A stretch of 64,000 nucleotides of DNA from positions 830,104 to 894,103 of the forward strand of contig NZ_SJPW01000001.1 in the NCBI RefSeq assembly GCF_007860125.1, written 5' to 3'. The notes beneath the pieces are model-generated. The model was not told where the DNA came from. It worked only from the letters and a program-made list of their open reading frames with translations, and searched no databases. How positions within the stretch are numbered: the first letter of the stretch is position 1; the number at the start of each line of letters is the position of its first letter. The position numbers and the translations under genes were made by a program. This DNA is from Rubripirellula tenax (GTDB taxonomy: Bacteria; Planctomycetota; Planctomycetia; Pirellulales; Pirellulaceae). Shown here one piece after another: positions 6,497 to 15,288 of this stretch.

Positions 6497-7869
6497 AAAA
6501 GGGACAGGCAACAACTTGGGTTGCCTACGGAGCTGGCGATCGGTAATTTATGCCTTGCCGACATAATCCACTCGTTTCGAGGCGGTCCCATGCCCAGGCT
6601 TGCTCGCGGTGAAGTCATTGATCCGGCTGAAATTCAGGTCGTCCATTGCATTCAACGCTGTGTCCGACGCGCTTTCTTGTGCGGCGATGATCCCGTCACT
6701 GGCCAGTCGTTTGAGCACCGACGGGAATGGATTCGGCAAAGGATGGAGTACTTGGCCAGTGTTTTCGCCGTCGACTGCCTGACTTACACGGTGATGCACA
6801 ACCATATCCACGTGATTTTGCGGAGTCGGCCAGATGTGCTGGCTACGTGGACCGATGAAGAAGTGGCGCGGCGCTGGCTGCGTTTGTTTCCACACCGGCG
6901 TAACGAAGATGGTTCGCCCGCCGAGCCTTCGGCGCCCGAGATCAACATGATCGTGAACGATCCCGATCGGCTGTCCGAGCGGCGGCGAAGACTGAGTGAC
7001 TTGAGTTGGTGGATGCGCTGTACGGCTGAAAACATTGCCCGCCGTAGCAATGCCGAGGACGGTGTGACCGGTCACTTTTGGGAAGGCCGTTACAAGGCGG
7101 TCGTTTTACTCGATGAAGCGTCGTTGTTGGCGTGCTCGGCTTACGTTGACTTAAATCCCGTTCGTGCCGCGATCGCAGCAGCGCCTGAGTCAAGCGAATT
7201 CACCGGGGCGAAGGACCGCATTGACGACTTGGCAACGCGTCAAGAAAGTGCCAGGAAAGATCGCTCGCGCATGAGTACTCATGATTGGGAACGAAGTCGC
7301 CGCCGCACCAAGAGTGGTTGGCTGAGTCCGGTTGAGATCAATGAGCGCGAAGATGCGATCGGCCCTGATGCGGACTCGAGTGGCCGTCGTGCGAGCAGGA
7401 AGGGCTTTCTGTCGATCTCGATGTTCAGTTACTTGGAGTTGCTGGATTGGACTGGGCGACAAATCAGCGAAGGCAAGAGCGGTTCGATACCGTCGCATCT
7501 TGCTCCGATTTTGGCGCGGATCGGCTTGGACTGTCACGGCTGGTGCGACTTGGTGAAGAAGTTCGGCCGGACTTTCAAGCGAGCAGCCGGAACGGCCGAC
7601 AGCATGGCGAATGAAGCGGCCCGCCGCAGCCAAAATTGGCTGTGTTGCCCTGGCAATCCGCTCGCGCCAATCGCGTAGCTTCAAGCGACGTATCTATCGA
7701 GCCGATAGGAAGCACTGAAGGCTTCGCGCTGCGCCGTTGGCACCTGTGTTCGGCCTGCCTGGCAATGCCGGCTCAATCGCAACCGATTTCGGTGCGCGAG
7801 CAAGGTATTTCGCGATGCGTGAACAAAGCGGACAGCTCGAAAGCTTGTTGAAAATTGCCTGTCCCTTTT
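6497..7869 (+). mobile_element. REP-type Y1 transposase element with 15-bp inverted ends
   Basis: The transposase gene is bracketed by a perfect 15-bp inverted repeat, AAAAGGGACAGGCAA at 6497-6511 and TTGCCTGTCCCTTTT at 7855-7869. A pyrimidine-only tract follows to about 7902. Y1 (HUH) transposases of the REP-associated type often sit between inverted copies of a short recognition sequence, so these ends are good candidates for the element limits. The right end abuts a truncated gene. Confidence 0.65.
6590..7678 (+). CDS. REP-associated tyrosine transposase (IS200-like Y1, HUH)
   Basis: A single-strand DNA transposase. The HUH metal motif HNHIH is at residues 70-74 after the beta strand LTYTVM, and the catalytic tyrosine is in SAYVDLNPVRA (Tyr185). 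These are the two signatures of the Y1/TnpA-REP family. At 362 aa it is longer than IS200 TnpA (about 150 aa) but usual for the long planctomycete and proteobacterial REP-type proteins. The start MPRLARGEV (6590) is preferred over an in-frame ATG at 6521 because homologues begin with MxRxxR-type ends. Family members process REP palindromes rather than behaving as ordinary IS elements. Confidence 0.88.
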   Translation: MPRLARGEVIDPAEIQVVHCIQRCVRRAFLCGDDPVTGQSFEHRREWIRQRMEYLASVFAVDCLTYTVMHNHIHVILRSRPDVLATWTDEEVARRWLRLFPHRRNEDGSPAEPSAPEINMIVNDPDRLSERRRRLSDLSWWMRCTAENIARRSNAEDGVTGHFWEGRYKAVVLLDEASLLACSAYVDLNPVRAAIAAAPESSEFTGAKDRIDDLATRQESARKDRSRMSTHDWERSRRRTKSGWLSPVEINEREDAIGPDADSSGRRASRKGFLSISMFSYLELLDWTGRQISEGKSGSIPSHLAPILARIGLDCHGWCDLVKKFGRTFKRAAGTADSMANEAARRSQNWLCCPGNPLAPIA

Positions 7870-7900
7870 CTTTGTTTTCTTTGTTTTTCTTTTCTTTCTT

Positions 7901-8026
7901 TTGGGTGAGTTGGCCCTCGTTATTGCGATCCATCAAATCTTGCAATCGCTGGTCGGCTTGCTCAGGCAAGCGGAGCAGCGTGATGCTCTCGACCCATGGG
8001 CATGGTGCGACAACTGTCGTGTCCAT
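7901..8026 (-). pseudogene. 5' fragment of a small gene (LPEQxxQRLQxLMDRN type), truncated
   Basis: On the minus strand the segment from ATG 8026 reads about 42 residues ending LQDLMDRNNEGQLTQ. It resembles the N-terminal half of small bacterial proteins with the pattern of an LPE-rich start and RNxEGxLT, usually followed by a Glu-rich helix. Here the frame runs instead into the Lys-rich pyrimidine tract and the inverted end of the transposase element. I infer the gene was cut by insertion of that element. The 3' half was not found beyond the left end. The remainder of 8027-8259 shows no gene. Confidence 0.4.
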
Positions 8027-8259
8027 CGGCCAATCTTCGGGTTGGGGTGTGTGGGGCCATTGCACCCACCGGAATTCAGCCCTGCGAAGCCCCGCTTTGA
8101 ACGGGCCGCGGCGGGTGCGTTGGAGAATGTCCGCTGCCGTGAGGGAGGCAGCTCTTGGGGTACACAATCAAGCAATTTGAATCCAGGGTTTAAACGAACA
8201 GCGTCGCTGGCGATCCCTCTTTTGCGACCGGAGGCAGGCCCGTGATTTCCGCCGATCGA

Positions 8260-8766
8260 CTACCTCGCCGGCAGTGTTCCTCGTTGCGTTTCTTCCTGTG
8301 TGGAAAGTCGTCTTGCGCGGGCCTTGGTTGCGACCAGCGAAACGAAGCGGCCGCGTTGGATGACGCGGCCTTCTTGATTGAGAAGTTGGCGAACCCATGT
8401 CACTCGACCGGCGCGGCGACCGTGTTGATCGATCGATTCGATCTCGGTGGAAACCTGGACTCGATCGCCAAAGAAAATCGGGGCTTCGAATCGCCAATCG
8501 GAAATTCCCACCAAGGCCAAGGTCGCGGCCCTGGGACGTTGGCTGCTCAGTCCCGCCAACACGCTCAGGCCGAGCAATCCGTGGGCCACCGGTTCACCGA
8601 ACGGTGACGAATCGGCCGCCGGCGTATGCAGGGGATCATGGTCGCCGGACAGCGCCGCGAAATCGGCCACGTCGTCCGCCGTGATCTCGCGCCACTCGCT
8701 CATCCAGCGATCGCCGACTTTCATGTCTTCGAGGTAAAGCAGTTCGTTGTCGGTCGAGATTTCCAA
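8260..8766 (-). CDS. MaoC-family dehydratase (hot-dog fold), 168 aa
   Basis: A MaoC-like hot-dog protein, probably acting on acyl-CoA or acyl-ACP enoyl intermediates. The N-terminus EDMKVGDRWMSEWREITADD and the hydratase signature DHDPLHT (about residues 42-48), then EPVAHGLLGLSVLAG, fit (R)-specific enoyl hydratases of about 150 aa. The catalytic Asp and His are in DHDPLH. The start is TTG at 8766; an in-frame stop lies 15 bp upstream with no ATG or GTG between. It is alone on its strand here, next to the secreted protein gene at 9019. Confidence 0.85.
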   Translation of the reverse strand: MEISTDNELLYLEDMKVGDRWMSEWREITADDVADFAALSGDHDPLHTPAADSSPFGEPVAHGLLGLSVLAGLSSQRPRAATLALVGISDWRFEAPIFFGDRVQVSTEIESIDQHGRRAGRVTWVRQLLNQEGRVIQRGRFVSLVATKARARRLSTQEETQRGTLPAR

Positions 8767-9018
8767 AGCCGCCTCGATGGTTTAGTGAGTGCACTCCGCG
8801 TCTCCGACGTGGATGTCAATGACTACAATCATGTCGTGTGAAACCCATTTTCAACAGAGCGCTTCACGGCTTCGTGGCAAAACGAGCGATCAGCGGTCAC
8901 GGTGGTCGCGATTGCATCAACCTTGCGCTCTGGGAAACCAGTACCTTTACGTGAGTGCTGAGTGGTTCCCTGCAGCCCCTATCTTAGTTGCCGATTCATC
9001 CGATTTTAGGATTTTGAA

Positions 9019-10257
9019 ATGACAGTTCGACGATCCAGGCGGTTTTTTGTTGCTTTTTCCGCGGTCAGCATGATTCTGGGCGGGGCCGCCACAGCGGTGA
9101 TCGGCGATGACAGCAACGTCGGGGACGGATCAAGTGTGCGATTTCGACCACGTCTGCTGACGCTCGATGCCAACGAAGGGATCGCAGCGGGAGATGTCGA
9201 CGGCGATGGCCAGACCGATTTGGTCGCCGGCCGAAACTGGTTCCGCGGTGGCGACGGAACCGACGGCGGCAATTGGGAACCTCGTCCGCTGCGCGCGATC
9301 GATGACTGGAACGGCTACGTCGAAAGCAATGGCGACTACTTGATGGACGTCAACGGCGACGGTCGCTTGGACGTCATCGCGGGATCGTTCCTGCCCACGG
9401 AAGTTCATTGGTACGAAAACCCGGGCGACGAAGCACTTCGGTTGGGAAAGACGTGGCCCAAGCACTTGCTGGTCGATACGGGGAACTCGGCCAACGAAGG
9501 CCAGTTGATGCAAGATATCGACGGCGACGGGCGTCCCGAGTGGATCGTCAATAGCTGGAAGAATGATGTGCCGACGGTTGTGTGGCGATTGGTTCCGCGC
9601 GACAAGGGCGACGGCCAACGCGGCGGTGCGATGTTCGACGTGGTTTCGCATACGTTTGGTGACAAAGCCAACGGGCACGGCGTTGCCGTTGGCGACTTGA
9701 ACAACGACGGTCGATCGGATTTGTTGGTCGGACAAGGTTGGTACGAACAACCGTCGTCCCAGCCATGGTCGGCGCCGTGGAAGTTCCATCAAGATTGGAA
9801 ACTGCATTCGTCCGTCCCGATGATCGTTGTCGACCTGGACGACGATGGCGACGGCGACTTGATCTTTGGAAACGGTCACGATTTCGGTTTGTTTTGGTGG
9901 CAGAACGATGGTGCCGACGAAAACGGAACCGTCGGGTGGACCGAGCACGAAATCGACAAGCAATACAGCCAACCGCACTCGTTGGCTTGGGTGGACGTGA
10001 CGGGCGATGGAAAGCCCGACCTGGTGACGGGTAAACGGTACTTCGCACACAACGGCAAAGACCCCGGTGGGACCGAGATGCCGTGCTTGTATTACTACGA
10101 CTGGGATGCGAAGACCAAGACGTTCACGCGACACACGATCGAAGAAGGTCATGTCGGCACGGGCCTTCAAATCGTGGCCGAAGATCTTAACGGCGACTCG
10201 AAAACGGATATCGCCGTTGCCGGCAAGAGTGGCACCTACTTGATGATCGCCGAATGA
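9019..10257 (+). CDS. secreted FG-GAP/VCBS repeat beta-propeller protein, 412 aa
   Basis: Signal peptide at residues 1-29 (AVSMILGGAATAVIG), then several calcium-binding repeats of the DxDGDGxxD kind: DVDGDGQTDLV (59-69), DVNGDGRLDVI, DIDGDGRPEWI, DLNNDGRSDLL, DLDDDGDGDLI, DVTGDGKPDLV, DLNGDSKTDIA. These are blades of an FG-GAP/VCBS beta-propeller, typical of exported planctomycete proteins. Substrate or partner is unknown. The gene overlaps the next by 4 bp (ATGA), so the two are translationally coupled. Confidence 0.88.
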   Translation: MTVRRSRRFFVAFSAVSMILGGAATAVIGDDSNVGDGSSVRFRPRLLTLDANEGIAAGDVDGDGQTDLVAGRNWFRGGDGTDGGNWEPRPLRAIDDWNGYVESNGDYLMDVNGDGRLDVIAGSFLPTEVHWYENPGDEALRLGKTWPKHLLVDTGNSANEGQLMQDIDGDGRPEWIVNSWKNDVPTVVWRLVPRDKGDGQRGGAMFDVVSHTFGDKANGHGVAVGDLNNDGRSDLLVGQGWYEQPSSQPWSAPWKFHQDWKLHSSVPMIVVDLDDDGDGDLIFGNGHDFGLFWWQNDGADENGTVGWTEHEIDKQYSQPHSLAWVDVTGDGKPDLVTGKRYFAHNGKDPGGTEMPCLYYYDWDAKTKTFTRHTIEEGHVGTGLQIVAEDLNGDSKTDIAVAGKSGTYLMIAE

Positions 10258-10622
10258 ACGACGACATGGCCATCAACCGCCAGGACCCGCCGCCGCTGTC
10301 GATCCGCGAGGCTCAAGACCGAGTCGACGAGTGGATCCGCACGATCGGCGTGCGCTACTTTCACGAGTTAACCAACTTGGCTCAATTGGTCGAGGAAGTC
10401 GGCGAGGTTGCGAGAATTTTGTCGCGATCGCATGGCGAACAGTCGTCGAAGGCGGGTGAATCGCCGGGCGACTTGGCTGACGAACTTGCCGATGTTCTGT
10501 TCGTGACGATTTGTTTAGCGAATCAGTCCGGGATCGACTTGACGGATGCGCTGGGCCGCAATCTGGACAAAAAAACGAAACGTGACGCCGACCGTCACAA
10601 GAACAACGACAAGCTGTTTTAG
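10254..10622 (+). CDS. MazG-like nucleotide pyrophosphohydrolase, 122 aa
   Basis: An all-alpha NTP pyrophosphohydrolase of the MazG/dUTPase superfamily that probably removes non-canonical nucleotides. The metal-binding EExxE pattern is in LVEEVGEVAR (about residues 46-55) and the second ExxD in ADELADVLF (about 74-82). The single-domain length of about 120 aa fits iMazG/RS21-C6 types. Start ATG 10254 overlaps the stop of the preceding gene. The C-terminus is Lys/Arg/Asp-rich. It converges on the aquaporin gene with a 6-bp gap. Confidence 0.85.
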   Translation: MNDDMAINRQDPPPLSIREAQDRVDEWIRTIGVRYFHELTNLAQLVEEVGEVARILSRSHGEQSSKAGESPGDLADELADVLFVTICLANQSGIDLTDALGRNLDKKTKRDADRHKNNDKLF

Positions 10623-10628
10623 TTTCGG

Positions 10629-11294
10629 TTAAGCCGACGGGCTCAGCACACGGCGAAGGATGCCGCCGACAAGTGCGCCGACGATCGGGCCGGCGATGTA
10701 AACCCACAAGTTTTCCAGATGCCCCGATGCGATCGCCGGGCCGATGCTGCGGGCGGGGTTCATCGATGCAGCGGTCAACGGGCCGGCGACGAAGGCTTCC
10801 ATCGCGATCGTCGCACCGACGGCGATGCCCGCGGTGATCGATTCTTCTTTCGCGCCGGTCGAGACTCCCATGACGACGAACATCAAGATCGCCGTCATCA
10901 TCGCTTCGACCGCAAACCCGGCTATCGGCGTCAATCCGGCCTTCACCGTGGTCGCGCCCAACAACGATTCATCCAGCCCCAGCACCGACCGAATCGCCAA
11001 GGCGCCCAGCAGGGCGCCCCCGCACTGGGCGGGCACGTACGCAACGGCGTCTTTGATCGGCAATTTCTTGAAGCACGTGAACGCGATCGTGACCGCCGGA
11101 TTCATGTGCGCACCGCTAACGCCGCCGACCGCATAGATCATGGTCATCACGATCAATCCCCACACGGTTGCGACGCCGACGTGAGTCAGCGCGCCGGTGC
11201 GGACATCGACGGCGATCGCGCCACAGCCGATGACGACCAGGAAAAACGTGCTCAAAAATTCAGACAGGCATCGCGTCGGCAACGGTGTCAGCAT
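10629..11294 (-). CDS. MIP-family channel (aquaporin/glycerol facilitator), 221 aa
   Basis: An inner-membrane channel for water or small neutral solutes. Six transmembrane helices and the two half-helix NPA boxes are visible: GAHMNPAVTIA (about residues 60-70) and AASMNPARSIG (about 175-185). At 221 aa the length is close to AqpZ (231 aa) and shorter than GlpF (281 aa), and it lacks the GlpF-type extra loop, so a water-type or plant-NIP-like channel is likelier. It lies 10 bp downstream of the NUDIX gene on the same strand, probably co-transcribed. Confidence 0.9.
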   Translation of the reverse strand: MLTPLPTRCLSEFLSTFFLVVIGCGAIAVDVRTGALTHVGVATVWGLIVMTMIYAVGGVSGAHMNPAVTIAFTCFKKLPIKDAVAYVPAQCGGALLGALAIRSVLGLDESLLGATTVKAGLTPIAGFAVEAMMTAILMFVVMGVSTGAKEESITAGIAVGATIAMEAFVAGPLTAASMNPARSIGPAIASGHLENLWVYIAGPIVGALVGGILRRVLSPSA

Positions 11295-11304
11295 GGCAGC
11301 GAAC

Positions 11305-11829
11305 TCATTTCGAAAGTGCAGGCGAATACAGAAACGCGTACAAACCGATCAGCGATTTCGCGTCACGGATTTTGCCCTCGGCAATGTATCGAGTGACTTG
11401 GGATCGCGAGGCAACGTGATTCTCGATTTGCTCGACGGCTTCCCGTTGGTGGTCTCCGGCCGACAATTCGGTGGCGACGTACAAGTGCATCAACTCGTCA
11501 CAAATCCCGGGTGCGGAATAGAACTCGTGCAGCTTGGCTAGTTTCCCGGCCCGGTAACCGGTCTCTTCGATCAATTCGCGAGCCGCCGTGGTTTCGACGG
11601 GTTCACCGGCTTCGCGAGTCCCGGCGGGCAATTCCAAAAGCGTTTCGCCAACGGTCGGTCGCTGGTTCTCGATCAACACGACCGTGTCGAGATCGATCAA
11701 CGGCAACAGCACCACCGCGCCGGGGTGGCGGATGACTTCACGAACGTACGTCTTCCCATCGCTGCCGGTCAGTTCCATCTGGTGAACATTGAAGCGGGCG
11801 CCTTCGAAGATCAATTTTTCAGGATTCAA
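11305..11829 (-). CDS. NUDIX hydrolase, ADP-ribose pyrophosphatase type, 174 aa
   Basis: It probably cleaves ADP-ribose or a related nucleoside diphosphate sugar to AMP and a sugar phosphate. The full Nudix box is present: G70 (TREAGEP) through REL (84-86) and EETG (88-91). An upstream ELPAG is typical of the ADP-ribose group, as is the downstream YSAPGICDELMHLY. Length fits the family (about 175-210 aa). Divergent from truB. Confidence 0.9.
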   Translation of the reverse strand: MNPEKLIFEGARFNVHQMELTGSDGKTYVREVIRHPGAVVLLPLIDLDTVVLIENQRPTVGETLLELPAGTREAGEPVETTAARELIEETGYRAGKLAKLHEFYSAPGICDELMHLYVATELSAGDHQREAVEQIENHVASRSQVTRYIAEGKIRDAKSLIGLYAFLYSPALSK

Positions 11830-11939
11830 TTCACGGTTCCTTCATGTCTTTCGGTTTGGCGGGGTACTGGTCCGGCTTGATTTTTGTAAAGCTATCCCGA
11901 CTGTCCCGCCCGCAACACCCCGACGCATTTCAGACGACA

Positions 11940-12860
11940 TTGTTCGGATTCATCAACTGTTATAAGCCGCCCGGCATGACGTCGCGCGACGCTGTAAACG
12001 TCGTCCAGAGACGACTCAAGGGACTACGTACCGACGACGGCGCGAAAGTCAAAGTCGGCCACGCCGGCACGCTCGACCCACTTGCCGAAGGCGTGCTGGT
12101 GATGGGTGTCGGCCGCGCCGTGCGATTGGTGCCCTACGTCCAGCAGCAGCCCAAGCACTATCGCGCGAAGTTTTTGTTGGGGCAATCGAGCGAATCGGGC
12201 GACTTGGAAGATGGAGTTCAATTGCACCCGGACCTGCCCGTCCCCACGGCCGGCCAATTGAATTCAGCCGCCGCCACGATGGTCGGCCAGATCCAGCAGA
12301 CTCCGCCAGCCCATTCGGCGATTTGGATTGATGGCAAGCGGGCCCATGAACGCGTGCGCGCCGGTGAAGTCGTCGAAATGCCGACTCGAATGGTCAATGT
12401 CTACTCGATGCAGATCCTGAATTACAGCTTTCCCGAAGTCGACGTCGACGTCGTCTGTGGCGGTGGCACCTACATTCGGACGATCGGGTTGGATTTGGGT
12501 TTGGCGGTGGGCTCGACCGCCGTGATGGCCCATCTGCGACGCGAAGGAGTGGGAAGTTTCGTTCACACCAAATCGGTATCGATCGAACGGCTTCGCGAAG
12601 ACGACATCGAACCGATGTTGCTGCCACCGTCGATGGCGATTTCGCACATGCCGCAAGTCGCCGTCAACGAATCGGAATCGACGCGGCTCGGCCATGGGCT
12701 GTCGATTTCGATCGTCAACGACGTCGACGAAAGTGTGGATCCCGATGCCGAAATCGCAGCGGTCACCGAAGGTGGACAGATTCGCGGAATCGTGACGCGT
12801 CGTGAGGGTGCGTGGTGGCCCAAGCGAGTTTTCCCAGTCGAAGTGGAAGCGAACGACTGA
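11940..12860 (+). CDS. truB: tRNA pseudouridine(55) synthase
   Basis: It converts U55 to pseudouridine in the T-loop of tRNAs. The catalytic motif GHAGTLDPLAEGVL is intact, with Asp at residue 46 counted from the chosen start. KPPGMTSRDAV at the N-terminus and the GTYIRTIGLDLG motif are family hallmarks. The frame is open back to an ATG at 11844, but that adds 32 residues with no counterpart in TruB. I prefer TTG at 11940 (LFGFINCYKPPGMTS), although neither start has a good ribosome site. The C-terminal region after about residue 230 is more divergent. Confidence 0.9.
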   Translation: MFGFINCYKPPGMTSRDAVNVVQRRLKGLRTDDGAKVKVGHAGTLDPLAEGVLVMGVGRAVRLVPYVQQQPKHYRAKFLLGQSSESGDLEDGVQLHPDLPVPTAGQLNSAAATMVGQIQQTPPAHSAIWIDGKRAHERVRAGEVVEMPTRMVNVYSMQILNYSFPEVDVDVVCGGGTYIRTIGLDLGLAVGSTAVMAHLRREGVGSFVHTKSVSIERLREDDIEPMLLPPSMAISHMPQVAVNESESTRLGHGLSISIVNDVDESVDPDAEIAAVTEGGQIRGIVTRREGAWWPKRVFPVEVEAND

Positions 12861-12881
12861 GAACGCGTGACGCGAAGCGAA

Positions 12882-13697
12882 CTAGCGCAACCCCTCGCCG
12901 ATCACGGCGGGGACGTTGGTGGTGATGCCGATGCTGCCCAAGTCGGCGAAGTATTTGGCGTCGGCCACCGCGTCGACCGTCCAAACATGGAACTCGCCGC
13001 ATCCGCCTTGCTTCATCGTCGCGACGAAAGCCGCATCGATAACGTCTCGGTTGGCTTGCATCCCGACGCCATCGGCTCCGATCCGCGAAATGGTGCTGAC
13101 GATTTCGTCGGCGGTGGGGTGGAACGGAGCCGATGGAGTCGACTGCTTGAAACCGGTCAACCAATGGACTCTTTGTTTTGGCCGTTGCTTCTTGATCATG
13201 GCGACGGTATCGGCGTCAAACGCGATCACCAAAAATCGGATCGGCTCGTTTTGAAAACGGTCGATCGTTTCGATCAGTCGCGGCACGATCGACGCGTCCG
13301 ATTTTAGCTCGATCACGATCGTTTTTCCGTCGGGTACGGTTTCGATCACGTCGTCCAGCGTGGGGATCGGTTCACCGTCGAACGACGCGTTTTTCCATCG
13401 TCCGTATTCCAGCGAACGAAGCTCGGCAAGCGTCGATGTTTCGACCGGTTTTTTGACGCCCGCCGTTCGTCGCGTATCCGCATCGTGAATGCAGACGATG
13501 TGGTCGTCGGCCGTCAAATAGAAATCGCCTTCGATGCCGTCGGCGTTCTGTTGCCAGGCCAACCGAAAAGCCGACAGCGTATTTTCAGGCGCATCATGCG
13601 ACGCGCCTCGATGGGCAACGATCATTTGGGCATCCACCATCGAAGCAAACGACAACCAGGCAAGAACGGCGATGAAGGTGCGGCGAAACGAAATCAC
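12882..13697 (-). CDS. secreted glycerophosphodiester phosphodiesterase, 271 aa
   Basis: It hydrolyses glycerophosphodiesters to glycerol-3-phosphate and an alcohol, probably in the periplasm. A signal peptide occupies residues 1-23 (ends MVDA). The GDPD core starts with IVAHRGASHDAPENT (26-40), followed by EGDFYLTADDHIVCIHDAD with the metal-binding Glu and Asp and the second catalytic His, and VIELKSD. The length is that of the compact bacterial family. It overlaps the upstream lipase gene by 4 bp, forming an operon with it and the LRR gene. Confidence 0.9.
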   Translation of the reverse strand: MISFRRTFIAVLAWLSFASMVDAQMIVAHRGASHDAPENTLSAFRLAWQQNADGIEGDFYLTADDHIVCIHDADTRRTAGVKKPVETSTLAELRSLEYGRWKNASFDGEPIPTLDDVIETVPDGKTIVIELKSDASIVPRLIETIDRFQNEPIRFLVIAFDADTVAMIKKQRPKQRVHWLTGFKQSTPSAPFHPTADEIVSTISRIGADGVGMQANRDVIDAAFVATMKQGGCGEFHVWTVDAVADAKYFADLGSIGITTNVPAVIGEGLR

Positions 13698-14593
13698 GCG
13701 ACGTCTCCGTCGTTCAAGCGAGCCAAATAATTGTGCATCAAGTGCGACGGCATCCCCTTGGACAACTCGCCCCAGATCGCGTCGGCGATCGTCGGACTGA
13801 TCACGCCCTCCATCGCACTGTCGATCGTCGCATTGGCCGTGGCGGTGGCGACATTCGAAATCACTTCGGCGGCTTTGACCAGCGACGACTTACCGACCAC
13901 GATTTCGGTTTCGCAGTGGTTGTAGTCGTTGCTAAGCAGACTCATCATCGGCAGCCGCGGCACCAAGTCACCGGCATCGACGTAGCGATAGATTCGCCGT
14001 GGAAACTCGCGAGCAAACGCGTCGGCCGCCGCTTGGTTACCGATCATCGGTGCGCCGAAGGTAACGACTTGGTGAACGGGAATGAATTGTTGATGCAACC
14101 GCCACGCGCACAACAGCGCCAGCGCGCCACCGAGACTGTGCCCGGTCACCCACAATGGGCGTTCGCGTCGTCCAAAGACTTCATCGATCCGGTCATACAG
14201 CGGCGCCCAGATCTCGGCCAACGCTTCCAGGAACCCGCGATGAAAACGGGCTCCGACACCGGCGGCGGCAAAGTCGGTTCCGATGCGGCCTTCGGGCAGC
14301 ACCAGAAAATTCCGTGCGTTGGTCAGCAGCCAATCTTTGACGCCATCGATGGACGTCGGCGACTGGGACCCTCGGAACGCGACGACGATGGAACCGTCGT
14401 TCTCGCCCACGAAGGCCTGCGTGTTATCGATGCTGACCAATTCGCCGACCAAACCCAATTGTCGGCGAAACTGCTTTGTCGCATCTTCGGGCCCCAGGTA
14501 CGCCAAGTCGCATGCCGTGGCCAGATAGTGTGCGTGGTGTCGGTTGTGTTTGGCTTTGGCGTCGAGCATGTTGGTTTTTTGAGTCGAGTGCAT
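13694..14593 (-). CDS. class 3 lipase family protein, 299 aa
   Basis: An alpha/beta hydrolase of the fungal-type (class 3) lipase family. The nucleophile elbow GHSLGGALAL has Ser153. The oxyanion-side motif VVAFRGSQ (70-77) and the acid region RYVDAGDLVPRLP fit the family, and a His in PSHLMHNYL near the C-terminus could complete the triad. There is no signal peptide, so it is cytoplasmic or exported by another route. It is co-transcribed with the glycerophosphodiesterase (4-bp overlap); together they suggest phospholipid or glycerolipid breakdown. Confidence 0.85.
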   Translation of the reverse strand: MHSTQKTNMLDAKAKHNRHHAHYLATACDLAYLGPEDATKQFRRQLGLVGELVSIDNTQAFVGENDGSIVVAFRGSQSPTSIDGVKDWLLTNARNFLVLPEGRIGTDFAAAGVGARFHRGFLEALAEIWAPLYDRIDEVFGRRERPLWVTGHSLGGALALLCAWRLHQQFIPVHQVVTFGAPMIGNQAAADAFAREFPRRIYRYVDAGDLVPRLPMMSLLSNDYNHCETEIVVGKSSLVKAAEVISNVATATANATIDSAMEGVISPTIADAIWGELSKGMPSHLMHNYLARLNDGDVA

Positions 14594-14608
14594 GAGGGTT
14601 CTCTGCGG

Positions 14609-15202
14609 CTACCGGAACACGCGGCGGCCTTCACCAGCCGCTTTCCATTTTTCGATCGCTTCGTCGGACACCGTGGTTTCTCGCAAGTCCAAGCGTCGCA
14701 GGTCGGGCAAGCGTGACAAGTGTCGTTCCAGCCCCTCGTCCGTAATCTTGGTGGCTCGCAGTCGCAACGTTTGCAGCCCCGTCAATTTCGAAAGTTCCGC
14801 CATTCCCCCGTCGGTCACGGACGAGTCGTTCAAGTCCAATTCTCGCAGGTTCGCCATCGAAGACAAATAGCCGAGCGTTTGGTCGGTGACGTCCGCGTTC
14901 GCCATTTGCAGCACGATCGTTTCGGGATGGTTGCCCAAAACGGCGTAGCTCTCGCCGTCCCATCCAGTCAATGTGATGTGCTTTTCGCCCTGAACGAGTG
15001 CGATTCGCGGACCCAAATCGACGTCGCCAATGCGCGTGTAAATCGCCGGCGTCGCGATCGCGATCACGCCAAGTCCGATCATCATCAACGGAAACTGCGT
15101 GCGACTCCACCGTCGCAACACGACGGTCGCCAACAACCACGCCAAACCCGACCCCACCAGGATCAAGCCGGCGTAAAACAGAAACTCGGTCGCCAAGTAC
15201 AT
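14609..15202 (-). CDS. membrane-anchored leucine-rich repeat protein, 197 aa
   Basis: Two hydrophobic helices at the N-terminus (about residues 7-30 and 37-57) are followed by about four LRRs from residue 90 on, such as LRELDLNDSSVTDGGMAELSK, LQTLRLRATKITDEGLERH and LRRLDLRETTVSDEAIEKW (each quoted repeat is one unit of 20-24 residues, shortened here to its core). Such DEG/DGG-type LRRs are abundant in planctomycetes, and the partner is unknown. It lies 15 bp upstream of the lipase gene on the same strand, so it is probably the first gene of that operon. Confidence 0.75.
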   Translation of the reverse strand: MYLATEFLFYAGLILVGSGLAWLLATVVLRRWSRTQFPLMMIGLGVIAIATPAIYTRIGDVDLGPRIALVQGEKHITLTGWDGESYAVLGNHPETIVLQMANADVTDQTLGYLSSMANLRELDLNDSSVTDGGMAELSKLTGLQTLRLRATKITDEGLERHLSRLPDLRRLDLRETTVSDEAIEKWKAAGEGRRVFR

Positions 15203-15288
15203 GCGTTGAAAGGCCTGTGGGAAAATACGTTACGAGACAAACACCAAGCGGCAACTCATTCGTGCGGTTAGCTTAAGATAGATATAAC

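Noticed and set aside
7694-8167. 157-aa minus-strand ORF across the transposase end
   Set aside because: Only the part upstream of the inverted repeat (7901-8026) looks like protein; the rest translates the pyrimidine tract and transposon end.
9130-10170. 346-aa ORF on the minus strand
   Set aside because: It lies opposite the FG-GAP gene; its composition is the reverse image of the DGDG repeats (Val, Arg, His rich) with no domain.
13733-14716. 327-aa ORF on the plus strand
   Set aside because: It is antisense to the lipase and LRR genes, which have clear family motifs; codon composition is Arg/His/Gln-rich as in shadows.
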